The translations under genes were made by a program, and so were the position numbers. 64,000 bases of DNA, taken from assembly GCF_010119225.1 (NCBI RefSeq), contig NZ_WNKF01000002.1, positions 496,001-560,000 of the forward strand, read 5' to 3'. The notes beneath the pieces were generated by a model. It searched no databases and had not been told where the DNA came from. It saw only the letters and a program-made list of their open reading frames with translations. Position 1 is the first letter of the stretch; each line of letters opens with the position of its first letter. This document shows, in pieces, positions 1 to 9,231 of this stretch. Source of the stretch: Cyclobacterium roseum (lineage in GTDB: Bacteria; Bacteroidota; Bacteroidia; Cytophagales; Cyclobacteriaceae).

Positions 1-1039
1 AGTCTTTATCCTGATAGTAGATAAACCCCCTGGACTGTTGCAAAAGCATGGTTTGTTGCCGTAATAACTGATCCAGATCCCTGGATTTTTTTTCCAATAA
101 GTAATTGCTTTCACTCGTTATTTTAAAGAATCTTGCCAGGAAAAATACGACCAGTAGCAGCAATGCCAGGAGGGAGAGAAAAAGATGAAAATAGTTTCCA
201 AAAACCCCCGAAACTACGGAGGATTTATTTTGTGTAAATACAAATGCAATTGGCTTCTCTAACTCCAGTCGAAATAAATTAAAAGGATATTGAATCAGTA
301 AAGACTCCTGCCCCTCTGACCGCCCGCTCTCCAACAGGGCACCTTCGTATTCGCCTCTCAAACCTCCCTCAATTTCTCTCACCATGGCTTCTTGTAGCCC
401 CTTTTCCAGTAGCACTGGGTCTCGCAGGGAATCATCAATCAACTGGTAAAAGCCTCCATCCAAAAATACCAATTTATTAGTATTGGGTCCCAGATAATAA
501 TTGACCAGCTGCCGGGAAAAGTACTTTCCCAACTTAAGTTTTACCAACAGCGTCACCGTTCCTTTATCTGATTTGACCCTAAAACAATAACGGCAATCCC
601 GATCTCCTATCGCGGTCGCTGTCTCTGTAACGGTAAAATAATTGGCATCCGAGACCTGGTATATTTTCCGTAGATCCCCCTTTTCAATAAACAAGGTATC
701 TATCAGATTAATGTAATTATTCAATAAACGCCTTACCCTTGTTTCATCTACCGTGGATTTCATTCCGTTTGCTTCGGAAGGAAGCAATCTCTCCTGATTG
801 TTTGCATAAAATATCAGGTCTTCATTTAGGTTATTGAACGTCCTCTGAACTTCATTAGCAGCCAGTTCCACTTGTTTGTTTAGAAACACTTTCCGGTTCT
901 CTATCAGGTTCTTGGATAAAGAACGGTAAAAGAAAAAAGCCAAGGTCACCGTAAACAAAATGGCACCTATGCTAAGCCACCAAAACATTTTTGCCTCCCT
1001 CCGGTAACTATCCGTCCTGTTTTTCTTCCTACTAGTCAT
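1..1039 (-). CDS. Membrane-bound sensor, probable histidine kinase (N-terminal part, runs off window)
   Basis: About 346 codons are visible before the window edge. A short basic N-terminus leads into a membrane segment at roughly residues 18-38, then an extracytoplasmic domain of about 240 residues, a second membrane segment near 283-303, a coiled linker (KKSRDLDQLLRQQ) and the start of what looks like a PAS domain (GFIYYQDKD) at the edge. This is the layout of a two-component sensor kinase, but the catalytic part is not in the window, so a cyclase or other output is possible. The periplasmic domain has a CRYC pair (C149, C152). The ATG overlaps the end of the upstream Cache lipoprotein gene by 8 bases, indicating translational coupling and a shared operon with OsmC. 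Confidence 0.75.
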   Translation of the reverse strand, partial: MTSRKKNRTDSYRREAKMFWWLSIGAILFTVTLAFFFYRSLSKNLIENRKVFLNKQVELAANEVQRTFNNLNEDLIFYANNQERLLPSEANGMKSTVDETRVRRLLNNYINLIDTLFIEKGDLRKIYQVSDANYFTVTETATAIGDRDCRYCFRVKSDKGTVTLLVKLKLGKYFSRQLVNYYLGPNTNKLVFLDGGFYQLIDDSLRDPVLLEKGLQEAMVREIEGGLRGEYEGALLESGRSEGQESLLIQYPFNLFRLELEKPIAFVFTQNKSSVVSGVFGNYFHLFLSLLALLLLVVFFLARFFKITSESNYLLEKKSRDLDQLLRQQTMLLQQSRGFIYYQDKD

Positions 1040-2033
1040 GGATATCCAATAAGTACCAGTCCATTAAGTTCATTCGCTTGCAATAGGCTTCAAACAGCCT
1101 CCCTCCCAATTCAAAACTATGGTAGTTTTCTTTTTCCAAAAGAAATTTAGAAGCCATTTGCCTTACCTCCTTGCTTTTGCTTTTATACAGATTAAAATTC
1201 TCCTTCCGGAAATTGTCTGATTGAATGGTCTGAATATAGGCGTGGTTTTTTAATGGTGGCATACTCAATGCTTCGATCGCTTCAGCCTTACCAGCAACGA
1301 TAGTACCCTGACTGTCTACAAGCATCAGCTTTTTATCTGACGTTTCCAGAAAGGCATTCATCAAGTCAAAAAGTGTAATATCGAAACCCAGCACCCCTTT
1401 TAACTCATTATCATGATAAACCGGATGAATGAGCGATAAAATCCACCCTCTCCCAACCGGATCAATGTAAACTTCCTCCACCCAAACTGCTTTCCTGTTG
1501 GGGTTTCGGGTTTCATCTGCCAGGTAATAAAAATTAAAGGCCGTTATATCTATTTCCGGATCAAGTGAGTTTAACAGGTCATAGGGAGGGTATAATCGAT
1601 TGAAATGGCTGGCCGCATTGAAATAAACCTGACATACTATTTTTCGTTTTTCCAAAACTTCTATAAAAGCACTATCCAATAACGCGGTGGTGTGAATTTC
1701 ACGAATAGCAAGTGGCTTATCTTCGGCCAGGATGGAAACAAAAACCGTACTTTCCTCTCCTGATTCGTTCTTATTATAAATAAAGCCCTTTTCGTCAGAA
1801 ATAAACTTGCTGTCGTCTCCGAGAGGAACCAGACTATCTGCTTTTTGAAATAAAAATGATGAATACTCAGCTAATGCTGAAATGTCCGCTTCCAAAGGAG
1901 TTAAATCCGCTTCCACCTTTCGTATCACAGAATCCAGCAATTGAAAATGCTGTTGATGTGCCTGTTTAGGATCTGATTGGCAGGCGGAAGAAAACAATAA
2001 AATGGAAATTAGTATGAAAAATAAACATTTCAT
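1032..2033 (-). CDS. Cache-domain sensory lipoprotein
   Basis: The protein has a lipoprotein signal peptide ending in LLFSSAC, so it should be anchored in a membrane facing the periplasm. The ATG at 2033 is preferred because it opens directly onto this signal; the longer reading needs a TTG. Residues about 40-300 look like a double Cache (PDC) ligand-binding domain, with the typical segments GRGWILSLIHPVY and LKGVLGFDITL near the end of the first subdomain. No enzymatic motif is seen. It lies 2 bases downstream of the 79-residue gene and overlaps the membrane sensor gene by 8 bases, so it is probably the ligand-binding accessory of that sensor. The ligand is unknown. Confidence 0.75.
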   Translation of the reverse strand: MKCLFFILISILLFSSACQSDPKQAHQQHFQLLDSVIRKVEADLTPLEADISALAEYSSFLFQKADSLVPLGDDSKFISDEKGFIYNKNESGEESTVFVSILAEDKPLAIREIHTTALLDSAFIEVLEKRKIVCQVYFNAASHFNRLYPPYDLLNSLDPEIDITAFNFYYLADETRNPNRKAVWVEEVYIDPVGRGWILSLIHPVYHDNELKGVLGFDITLFDLMNAFLETSDKKLMLVDSQGTIVAGKAEAIEALSMPPLKNHAYIQTIQSDNFRKENFNLYKSKSKEVRQMASKFLLEKENYHSFELGGRLFEAYCKRMNLMDWYLLDIHD

Positions 2034-2059
2034 CTTTGAATATTTAAATATAAACAAAG

Positions 2060-2299
2060 TTAAAAATTTTTCATAGCTTTTTGAAGGGATTGATGCATTT
2101 CGTTAAACCTTTCTTTTACCCGGTCAAAGAACTCGCCTTCCAGCAACTGTTCCAATGACGCTTCCTCCAAGACATCCATTGCCGAAACTTTGAAAGTCTG
2201 CTCCATGCCTCCGATCTCAAATTTGATCAGGTATTTATTGTTCCAGTCAAAAATGGTAATTCTAACCCCCTCTTTATTCTTTTCGTTGACTACCCTCAT
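2060..2299 (-). CDS. Small conserved-looking protein, 79 residues
   Basis: I do not recognise a named family. The protein has an N-terminal half rich in beta-forming residues (VRITIFDWNNKYLIKFEIGG) and an acidic/basic helical C-terminal half, with no signal peptide or membrane segment. Its ATG overlaps the stop of the osmC-like gene by 4 bases (ATGA) and its stop is 2 bases before the reach of the Cache lipoprotein gene, so it is co-translated with both. The position between a thiol peroxidase and a sensor suggests a cytoplasmic partner in the same response, but that is inference from context only. Confidence 0.75.
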   Translation of the reverse strand: MRVVNEKNKEGVRITIFDWNNKYLIKFEIGGMEQTFKVSAMDVLEEASLEQLLEGEFFDRVKERFNEMHQSLQKAMKNF

Positions 2300-2712
2300 T
2301 CCGGTCTGACTATCTCAGTGGTGTAAGTGATTTCGGATTTTAGAGAAGAGGCGACCGAACAGTATTTATCTACTGCCAATTTGACTACTTTTTCAAATTC
2401 CAATTCGGTTGCATCTGGCGAGGTTAAAATAAAATGCAACTGTATGGACTTATAAAAAGAGGGAGTGCCGTCGTTCCGCAAGCCCTCGGCCTGGATTTTA
2501 AAATCCTGTACTTGTCGGCGCTTCTTTTTCATCATCAATACCGTATCCACTGCGGAACAGCCCGCCAGTCCGGATAACAGCAATTCCATGGGTGATTGGT
2601 GCTGTTTTTCTGCGCCAGCGTACATATCGATCTGAACTTTATTTCCGGTTGCGTTTACTGATTCATATTCATGATCAGCAATCATGCGAAGGGTGATCTG
2701 TTTTTTATTCAT
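2296..2712 (-). CDS. OsmC family peroxiredoxin-like protein
   Basis: The 138-residue protein matches the OsmC/Ohr fold in length and motifs. It has the two redox cysteines in family position: C52 in LSGLAGCSAVD at the start of the central helix and C118 in DKYCSV. Members reduce organic hydroperoxides using thiol cofactors in the cytoplasm. The QSPMELLLSGLAGC stretch is the typical OsmC rather than Ohr form. It is the first gene of a four-gene minus-strand operon with a 79-residue protein, a Cache lipoprotein and a membrane sensor. The 405 bases upstream hold an interspersed repeat and presumably the promoter. Confidence 0.9.
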   Translation of the reverse strand: MNKKQITLRMIADHEYESVNATGNKVQIDMYAGAEKQHQSPMELLLSGLAGCSAVDTVLMMKKKRRQVQDFKIQAEGLRNDGTPSFYKSIQLHFILTSPDATELEFEKVVKLAVDKYCSVASSLKSEITYTTEIVRPE

Positions 2713-2965
2713 ATCGATTTCGAAAATAACAAATTTTGGTTAATTGACCATAACTTACCAACGGAGGATAAGCACTGCAAAGGTATAAAAAGCAAATCAA
2801 AATTTATATTGGCCTAAATGAAAGGCTCACCAGGAAACAATAACGTTGCCTCCAATTTCATTGTTTCGTACTACTTGCAAATTAGGATCTAAGCCTTATT
2901 TTTACATCAGTTATCACTACCAACGACCCATTCACTCGGTAGCCAACCTAAAGCAGTACCCTAAA

Positions 2966-3089
2966 ATCGAGCCTGCTAACGACAGGCAGGCATGGTGACA
3001 GGGGGCGCACAAATGGATACCCCGGTAGCCCTGATAGCTATCGGGGGGGGTATGCAAAACTTCCCCAATTGGGAATCGGGACGGGTTTA
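2966..3089 (+). repeat. Interspersed intergenic repeat, family A, copy 1
   Basis: The block starts with ATCGAGCCTGC, carries the GACAGGCAGGCATG palindromic motif, then GATAGCTATCGGGG, and ends with TTGGGAATCGGGACGGG. Related blocks occur at 24018-24118 and, inverted, at 54940-55066. It fills the gap between the divergent osmC-like and M50 protease genes (2713-3117), which otherwise shows only an AT-rich stretch likely to hold promoters. It has no coding potential. Confidence 0.65.
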
Positions 3090-3117
3090 GTGCCTTTTAA
3101 AAGCAAATAATAATTCT

Positions 3118-4197
3118 ATGAAATTTTCATTATACTTGGGGAAATACAGCGGCATAAAAGTGTTCATTCATTGGACCTTTTCGCTGCTTTTATTGTGGAT
3201 TGTCATTTCTAACGTTAGATCCGGTACTCCCTGGATAGACACAGGATGGACCCTCATTTTTGTCCTTTTGATTTTTGTTTGCGTGATTTTGCATGAATTC
3301 GGACATGCACTTACCGCACAGCGCTATGGCATCCAGACAAGGGATATCATTCTCTTGCCCATTGGAGGATTGGCAAGACTGGAAAAACTTCCCGAAGATC
3401 CCAAGCAGGAACTAAAAGTAGCACTGGCCGGTCCTTTGGTGAATGTCGTGCTATTTTTACTCCTGTCCGTAATGGTTTCCCTGACCGGTTTTGACCTGGA
3501 TTTATTGGAGGAAGGCACCCTTAACGGCAAAAGTATCTGGATTTTTCTGGCATCAGCCAATCTGTTTTTAGCGTTATTCAATTTAATACCGGCCTTTCCC
3601 ATGGATGGAGGTCGGGTGCTACGGGCGCTTTTATCCACTGGAATGTCCAGAATCAAGGCTACTGAAATTGCGGGAGGAATCGGGCAGCTGATGGCGATAG
3701 CCTTTGTCTTTTTCGGGTTATTTAATAACCCAGTCCTGGTACTGATCGGTATTTTTATTTTTCTGGGTGCTCAGGCGGAAGTAAACCAAACAAAACAATC
3801 CTCTTTTCTGGAAGGGTATCAGGTGGGAGATGTGTTGATGCGTAAATTTCCCATTCTTGCCTTTGACGCTCCGTTGCAAAAAGCTGTCGATAAGCTTTTG
3901 GAAGGTCAGGCAATCCATTTTGTGGTAGTCAAGGAAGACACCCCTATTGGCATTCTCAGCAGGGAGGGAATCGTACTTGGACTGCAGCAAGGGGATTCCC
4001 AAACCCCTGTAGAAAAGGTCGCCGATCAAAGTCCCCTAAAATTGGAAATTTCACTTCCCTTGCAGGAGGCTTTTAAGAAAATGGCAGCAGGAAATAAAAA
4101 AGTAGCACTGGTCTATGAAGCAAATCATTTTTTAGGAATCCTGGACCAGGAAAACATATCGGAATTTATTATGGTCAAAAAAGCCCTGATCCGTTGA
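3118..4197 (+). CDS. Site-2 protease family (M50) with C-terminal CBS pair
   Basis: This is a 359-residue polytopic membrane metalloprotease. HEFGH at residues 59-63 supplies two zinc ligands and the catalytic glutamate, and NLIPAFPMDGGR (155-166) supplies the third ligand, D163. About six membrane segments span residues 12-220. The rest (about 230-355) is a pair of CBS domains facing the cytoplasm, which in relatives bind adenine nucleotides and gate activity. The family cleaves substrates within the membrane; the substrate here is unknown. No anti-sigma factor gene is adjacent. ATG start is supported by the conserved N-terminal segment LGKYSGIKVFIHWTF. Confidence 0.92.
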   Translation: MKFSLYLGKYSGIKVFIHWTFSLLLLWIVISNVRSGTPWIDTGWTLIFVLLIFVCVILHEFGHALTAQRYGIQTRDIILLPIGGLARLEKLPEDPKQELKVALAGPLVNVVLFLLLSVMVSLTGFDLDLLEEGTLNGKSIWIFLASANLFLALFNLIPAFPMDGGRVLRALLSTGMSRIKATEIAGGIGQLMAIAFVFFGLFNNPVLVLIGIFIFLGAQAEVNQTKQSSFLEGYQVGDVLMRKFPILAFDAPLQKAVDKLLEGQAIHFVVVKEDTPIGILSREGIVLGLQQGDSQTPVEKVADQSPLKLEISLPLQEAFKKMAAGNKKVALVYEANHFLGILDQENISEFIMVKKALIR

Positions 4198-4258
4198 ATC
4201 CGGCTCCCGGAATTTCCTTTCGGTTTCATCAAAGTGAACCCAATCAAAGGTTCTGCTT

Positions 4259-4432
4259 TCAAAGTTGGTCTGTAAAGAAATTAATGGGTAAATTTACATA
4301 CACGCCATTGACATCCACGAAATGTATCATGTAATTGGCTTCTTTGTCCAATTTTCTGCTGGGTGGTGCCGAATAGGGATGTCTTTTTCCCAGCGGCAGG
4401 GTGGCTTTATGAGTGAAACCTTTTGATTGAAA
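4259..4432 (-). pseudogene. C-terminal gene remnant without start codon
   Basis: The minus strand has an open stretch of 57 codons ending in a TGA at 4259-4261 with protein-like composition (GKRHPYSAPP, NYMIHFVDVNGVYVNLPI). An in-frame stop lies just upstream and no start codon fits. It may be the tail of a gene otherwise lost when the CoA-transferase region was rearranged. The family is not recognised, and chance openness cannot be excluded. Confidence 0.25.
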
Positions 4433-4439
4433 TTAAACT

Positions 4440-5741
4440 ATGAATACAGAAATTAATGCAGTAAGTCCTGAGGAAGCGGTGCAACTGGTAAAAAGTCATC
4501 AACGGGTATTTGTTCATGGCAGTGCGGCAACACCGACCATTTTGCTACAAGCCCTCTCAAAACGAAAAGAGGAGTTGGAAAATGTGGAAATCGTGTCCAT
4601 CACCACCCTGGGTGACATGCCTCTGGCCGATGAATCCTGCAAAGGCAGCTTTTACATCAATTCGCTATTTGTTTCCGAAAATGTCCGAAAAGCAGTAAAT
4701 AGTGAAAGAGGGGGTTATGTGCCCATTTTTCTAAGTGAAATAGGAAGGCTTTTCAGAAAAAACATCCTGCCGATAGATATTGCCATGATTCAGGTTTCCC
4801 CTCCTGACAGGCATGGGTATTGTTCCCTGGGCACCTCTGTAGATGTTGCCAGGCCAGCCGTAGAAACGGCTACCTTTATCATTGCGCAAATCAATCAACA
4901 AATGCCCCGCACCATGGGAGATGGTCAGGTCCATGTTAGTAAATTTGACCGGGTCATCGAAGTAGACGAGCCCCTGCCACAGGTAGATTATTCCGCCAAG
5001 CTAGACGAGGCCGATTACAAAATCGGTAAATTTGTCGCTGAAATGGTCGACGATGGTGCCACCCTTCAACTTGGAATCGGAGGTATCCCCGATGCGGTGC
5101 TTCAATCGTTACACAACCACAAAGACCTGGGTATCCATACGGAGATGTTTTCAGACGGAGTCATAGATTTGATGGACAAAGGTGTGATCACCAATAAGTT
5201 TAAGAAAAAACACCCCGGCAAAGTGGTGTCCTCTTTTGTGATTGGTACCAAAAAGGTGTATGATAGTATCCATGATAATCCGGCCTATTCCTTTCACGAA
5301 GCTGCCTATGTCAACGATACCGCCGTCATCCGTAAAAACCCAAAAGTAATTTCCATCAATTCATGCGTGGAAATAGACCTGACCGGTCAGGTTTGCGCCG
5401 ATTCCATCGGCAGTTATCACTATTCCGGTGTCGGTGGTCAAATGGATTTTATGCGAGGTGCTGCCCTGTCCGAAGACGGGAAGCCAATCATGGCACTCCG
5501 GGCGGGTACCAAAAAAGGTAAATCCAAAATCGTCCCTTACCTTAAAGAAGGGGCAGGAGTAGTAACCACCCGAGCCCATGTGCATTACGTGGTCACCGAA
5601 TACGGGGCTGCCTATCTGTACGGAAAAAACCTTCGGCAGCGAGCCTATGAACTTAAAAAAATTGCCGCACCGGAACACCAGGAGGAATTGGACAGGGCCA
5701 TTCACGAACGGTTTGGGGATTTTGTATACCCCTTCAGGTAA
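4440..5741 (+). CDS. Acetyl-CoA hydrolase/transferase family (acetate or 4-hydroxybutyrate CoA-transferase type)
   Basis: The 433-residue protein has the two-domain fold of class I CoA-transferases of the acetyl-CoA hydrolase family. The catalytic glutamate lies in GIHTEMFSDGVIDL, and LGIGGIPDAVL and SGVGGQMDF are the CoA-binding glycine loops. The enzyme moves CoA between acyl-CoA and acetate or a similar acid, in the cytoplasm. The exact acyl substrate cannot be read from the sequence. It stands alone: the upstream 240 bases carry only a gene remnant and the next gene is convergent, 46 bases away. Confidence 0.9.
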   Translation: MNTEINAVSPEEAVQLVKSHQRVFVHGSAATPTILLQALSKRKEELENVEIVSITTLGDMPLADESCKGSFYINSLFVSENVRKAVNSERGGYVPIFLSEIGRLFRKNILPIDIAMIQVSPPDRHGYCSLGTSVDVARPAVETATFIIAQINQQMPRTMGDGQVHVSKFDRVIEVDEPLPQVDYSAKLDEADYKIGKFVAEMVDDGATLQLGIGGIPDAVLQSLHNHKDLGIHTEMFSDGVIDLMDKGVITNKFKKKHPGKVVSSFVIGTKKVYDSIHDNPAYSFHEAAYVNDTAVIRKNPKVISINSCVEIDLTGQVCADSIGSYHYSGVGGQMDFMRGAALSEDGKPIMALRAGTKKGKSKIVPYLKEGAGVVTTRAHVHYVVTEYGAAYLYGKNLRQRAYELKKIAAPEHQEELDRAIHERFGDFVYPFR

Positions 5742-5787
5742 GACGCTTGTAGCCGCTGCTCTTGTCAAAACTACTGCGCAGGCGAGT

Positions 5788-7686
5788 TTAGATTTTCCTC
5801 CTTTTGAAATAGAGTATGAAACGGGTTCCAGTACCGGGGATGCTCGTTACATCCATTTTCCCACCATTCAACGCCAGAAACTGCTTCACCAGCAGCAAGC
5901 CGAGACCGGTTCCCTTTTCATCGCGGGTACCGACCTTGGAGGGAATCCGAACGTCTACGCCTCCATTTATCAAATCCTGATGGGCTTCATCTATTCCTAC
6001 CCCTGAATCTTTGATATGGATGGCAATGTTTTGATCGGTAACGGTATAGAAAATCTCAATTTTCCCGTATTCGGGAGTGAATTTGATGGCATTCCCCAAT
6101 AAATTCTGAATGATAATTTTAAAATGATTTTTATCTACCAAGGCTACATGCTGGATTTCCTGATCCTGGTGATGGTCAATAACTAAAAACTTGGCTCTTG
6201 TCTGAAACTCCAGCTGTTGCATTATCCTTTCGATCATCTTTGCAACATTCACTTCGACGGGTTCGGCAACCATCCCGTCCATTTGGGTATTGGCCCATTG
6301 TAGCAAATCATTCAGTAAATTCTCAGTGGTTTGGATTTGATCTGAAAGAAGGCATAAAACCTCTTGTTCCTCCGTTTCCGATAAAAGATTTTTAGTTCGG
6401 ACATCCAGCAGCTGCTTAATACCATTTATCGGTGATCGCAAATCATGCGAAATAATCGATAAAAGCCTTGTCCGGGTACTGTTTAACTCCTTTAAGGCAC
6501 GGTTTTGTTGTGCGATTCGTTCTTTCTGTTCCCCTATTGCCTTGTTTTTATCTGATAAGGAGCGGTTAAATTTATCTTTGAGGCGCAAATGCTTGCTAAA
6601 AAAGTAAAGTATGCTCCCCATTAAAAAAAGCAAGAGCACCAAAAAGCCCATTAATTTATATTGCTGCTGGATCATGGTCTGGTCCCGCTCCATTTCGGCT
6701 CTTAGGCGCTGGTTGTCGGCTTGGGTAAGTTTCAGCTCCAAACGAGCCATTTGCCTGGCTTTTGCCGCATCATAAAGGCTATCACTATGACTTTTATGGG
6801 CTTTCAGATGATAATACGCCTGATCAAACATCCCCAGCTCCTGATAAATACGACTCAAAAGCCCAGTTATTTGCTGCAAATCCCAGTGGGCACCATGGAT
6901 TTCTGCTATTTCCAGTGCTTGCTCCCCATAGTTCAATGCTTCCTCCAATTCCCCCCTTTCCAGTTTTAGGGCCGCCAATCCTGACAATGCAAACGACTTC
7001 TCCCAGTTGGTCAAGATGGATTCCGCTGCCAACACCTCCCGAAATAGATCTTCAGCCCGTCCCCCTTTCCCCAATTGGTTGAAAACCTTACCCATTCTGT
7101 TTTTCACCATAAGCGTAAGCACTGACAGGCTATCCGCCTTGAGGTAGGCCAGTGCCTGGTTTAAATTTTCCAGGGATTGATCATATTGACTCGTTTCGTC
7201 GTAGGCAATTCCCATATTAAAATGGTTTTTTGCCAGCGACATGCTATCCCTCATTTCTTGATTGATGGCAATGCATTCTTCCAATAGTTGCAGGGCTTTG
7301 GGGTATTCCTTGTCCACCATTTGGATCAATGCCCTTCCATTGATCGCGTATACGATTTCCTTTTTAGAATCTGCCCTTTCTCCAAATTCTTTAGCCAAGG
7401 CAAAATGATGCAGTGCCCGATCATAATTTCCCGAGATATAGTGGAGCGTGGCCTCCCGATTGTTTAACCTGGCCATCGGTAGTGGCTCCTGATTACCCGC
7501 TAACAACTCTCTCGCCTGCTGGGTCAGAGAAAAGGCCTTATCCGTATTATCATACTGCAAGGAACTGGCCTGTTGCAGCAAAGAGTCCAACGAATCTGAA
7601 TAAGAGCTGCCGGAGGACCTGCCTGGCAAAAAAATAACCCATCCCAGAAACAATAAACACATCGTAAAACGCATACCTTGCCTCAT
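5788..7686 (-). CDS. TPR-repeat sensor histidine kinase
   Basis: A signal peptide (cleaved after about residue 27) is followed by tetratricopeptide repeats across about 35-300, a coiled segment, one membrane helix near 340-360, a second coiled coil, then the kinase core. The phosphoacceptor is H414 in ISHDLRSPINGIK. The ATPase domain shows the N box NLLGNAIKF, G1 DSGVGID and G2 GTGLGLLLVKQF. This periplasmic-TPR architecture is frequent in Bacteroidota. No response regulator is adjacent, so it is an orphan. A good promoter (7719-7748) lies about 30 bases upstream. Confidence 0.92.
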   Translation of the reverse strand: MRQGMRFTMCLLFLGWVIFLPGRSSGSSYSDSLDSLLQQASSLQYDNTDKAFSLTQQARELLAGNQEPLPMARLNNREATLHYISGNYDRALHHFALAKEFGERADSKKEIVYAINGRALIQMVDKEYPKALQLLEECIAINQEMRDSMSLAKNHFNMGIAYDETSQYDQSLENLNQALAYLKADSLSVLTLMVKNRMGKVFNQLGKGGRAEDLFREVLAAESILTNWEKSFALSGLAALKLERGELEEALNYGEQALEIAEIHGAHWDLQQITGLLSRIYQELGMFDQAYYHLKAHKSHSDSLYDAAKARQMARLELKLTQADNQRLRAEMERDQTMIQQQYKLMGFLVLLLFLMGSILYFFSKHLRLKDKFNRSLSDKNKAIGEQKERIAQQNRALKELNSTRTRLLSIISHDLRSPINGIKQLLDVRTKNLLSETEEQEVLCLLSDQIQTTENLLNDLLQWANTQMDGMVAEPVEVNVAKMIERIMQQLEFQTRAKFLVIDHHQDQEIQHVALVDKNHFKIIIQNLLGNAIKFTPEYGKIEIFYTVTDQNIAIHIKDSGVGIDEAHQDLINGGVDVRIPSKVGTRDEKGTGLGLLLVKQFLALNGGKMDVTSIPGTGTRFILYFKRRKI

Positions 7687-7718
7687 TCCAAGTATTATAG
7701 TTCAATTTAAATACCAAT

Positions 7719-7748
7719 CAAAAATAGCTAAAAATCAATTTTAAACAA
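7719..7748 (-). promoter_or_regulatory. Bacteroidota-type promoter of the TPR histidine kinase
   Basis: On the minus strand, TTG is followed after 19 bases by TATTTTTG, a full match to TAnnTTTG. The element lies 33 bases before the ATG at 7686, in a very AT-rich gap. Confidence 0.55.
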
Positions 7749-7809
7749 TTTAAATTTCAATTTTTTTATTTAATCAAAATAAATGTATTTTAAAATCGAA
7801 AAATTGCAT

Positions 7810-9231
7810 TTAAAATAAGTCCTTTAAAACGTTTTGGGCCGAATGAAATCCGCACATACCGTGAACCCCTCCACCGGGGGGAGTAGAGGAGGAACATAGG
7901 TAGATCCCTTTTGCCGAGCTGCGATATGGAGATATCCTTAATGCCGGTCTCGAAAATAATTGGTAAATATCTTGTACACCGGAATTGATATCCCCACCGA
8001 TGTAATTGGGATTATAAGCTTCGTAATCCCGGGCATTTAATACCGATTTCGCCAGTATTAGCTTGCGAAAACCGGGAGCAGCTTCCTCAATTTGACGGAT
8101 CACCAATTCGCTGATATCCTTATCGCTTCCGGGAGGTACGTGGCAATAGGCCCACAAGGTGTGTTTCCCCGCCGGTGCCCGACTGGCATCTACCAGCGAT
8201 TGCTGCGCCACCAACACGTAGGGATTTCTCGGATAGGAACCTTCCCAAACCGTCGCTTCAGAACGGGCTATTTCGGAAAAACTGCCTCCCAGATGTACCG
8301 TGCCAGCCTCTCTTGCTGCTTTTGAACGCCAGGGAACCGGCCCATCCAATGCAAAATCAACTTTGAAGACACCCATTCCATACCTAAACCGGTTCAGCTG
8401 CCATTTATAAAAACGGGAAAAGGATTTTCCGGCAATTTGCACAAAATGCCGGGGACTGGTATCAAACAATACCGCCTTTGATTTTGGCAGCTCCCGCAGA
8501 TCGGTCACCATCCAACCCGCTTTGAACGTTCCTCCTTTGTCTAAAAAATAAGCCAGCAGGGCATCCGCCAGTGCTTGCGAGCCTCCCCGGACCACCGGCC
8601 AACCGCCTACATGCCCGGCAGCCATCAGCACCAAAGCAATGGCCGAGGTGGCCCAATTACTCAAGGGCTGAATGCCATGGGCAGCCATCCCTGCAAATAG
8701 GGCACGCATTTTTTCCGTTTTAAACGACCTGGCCATCCAGGTAGCCGGCTGAAGGGCCTTTAAACCAAATCCAGCCAGATCTAACGGTTTACTCGGAATT
8801 CGCAATGGCCCCAAAAAATCTGCTGTCAACGATTCCCAATTGCGAACGATGGGTTCCATTAATGCCAGGTAGCGATCCCCATCTTCTTCAAGCCCTTCGG
8901 CGGTTTGCGCGAGGGAACGATGCAAACAAACCGAAGTTCCGTCCGATAATGGATGTGCCGCCAGAACCTGTGGATGAAGTAGGCGAAGTCCATACTCCTC
9001 CAGGGGAAGGCTCTTAAAAAAAGGGGCAGATGCGGCAAGTGGATGGATGGCAGAACAGATATCGTGCTTGTACCCGGGAAGCGTAAGCTCATGGGTACGC
9101 ATTCCGCCACCCACCTGCTCTTTTCCTTCGATCAGCAACACCCTTAAACCTCGTTCAATCAGGGTAATGGCTGCCGCTAGACCATTGGGGCCGGACCCCA
9201 CTACTACCGCATCATAGCTATCACCTGCCAT
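7810..9231 (-). CDS. Phytoene dehydrogenase-like FAD-dependent oxidoreductase
   Basis: This 473-residue flavoprotein starts with an FAD-binding beta-alpha-beta motif (VVVGSGPNGLAAAITL, about residues 10-25) followed by the GG motif VGGGMRT, and ends with the CrtI-type second FAD motif (GIYLCSSSTPPGGGVHGMCG). It belongs to the phytoene desaturase/PYROXD2-like superfamily. No carotenoid genes (crtB, crtY, crtZ) are near, so a role in carotenoid synthesis is not supported. Its ATG shares one base with the stop of the upstream PLP enzyme gene (TAATG), so the two are translationally coupled and may act on related substrates. No signal peptide is present, unlike its partner. Confidence 0.85.
   Translation of the reverse strand: MAGDSYDAVVVGSGPNGLAAAITLIERGLRVLLIEGKEQVGGGMRTHELTLPGYKHDICSAIHPLAASAPFFKSLPLEEYGLRLLHPQVLAAHPLSDGTSVCLHRSLAQTAEGLEEDGDRYLALMEPIVRNWESLTADFLGPLRIPSKPLDLAGFGLKALQPATWMARSFKTEKMRALFAGMAAHGIQPLSNWATSAIALVLMAAGHVGGWPVVRGGSQALADALLAYFLDKGGTFKAGWMVTDLRELPKSKAVLFDTSPRHFVQIAGKSFSRFYKWQLNRFRYGMGVFKVDFALDGPVPWRSKAAREAGTVHLGGSFSEIARSEATVWEGSYPRNPYVLVAQQSLVDASRAPAGKHTLWAYCHVPPGSDKDISELVIRQIEEAAPGFRKLILAKSVLNARDYEAYNPNYIGGDINSGVQDIYQLFSRPALRISPYRSSAKGIYLCSSSTPPGGGVHGMCGFHSAQNVLKDLF

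Noticed and set aside
7810-9231. Carotenoid synthesis role for the CrtI-like enzyme
   Set aside because: No phytoene synthase, cyclase or hydroxylase gene is nearby; the partner is a PLP enzyme.
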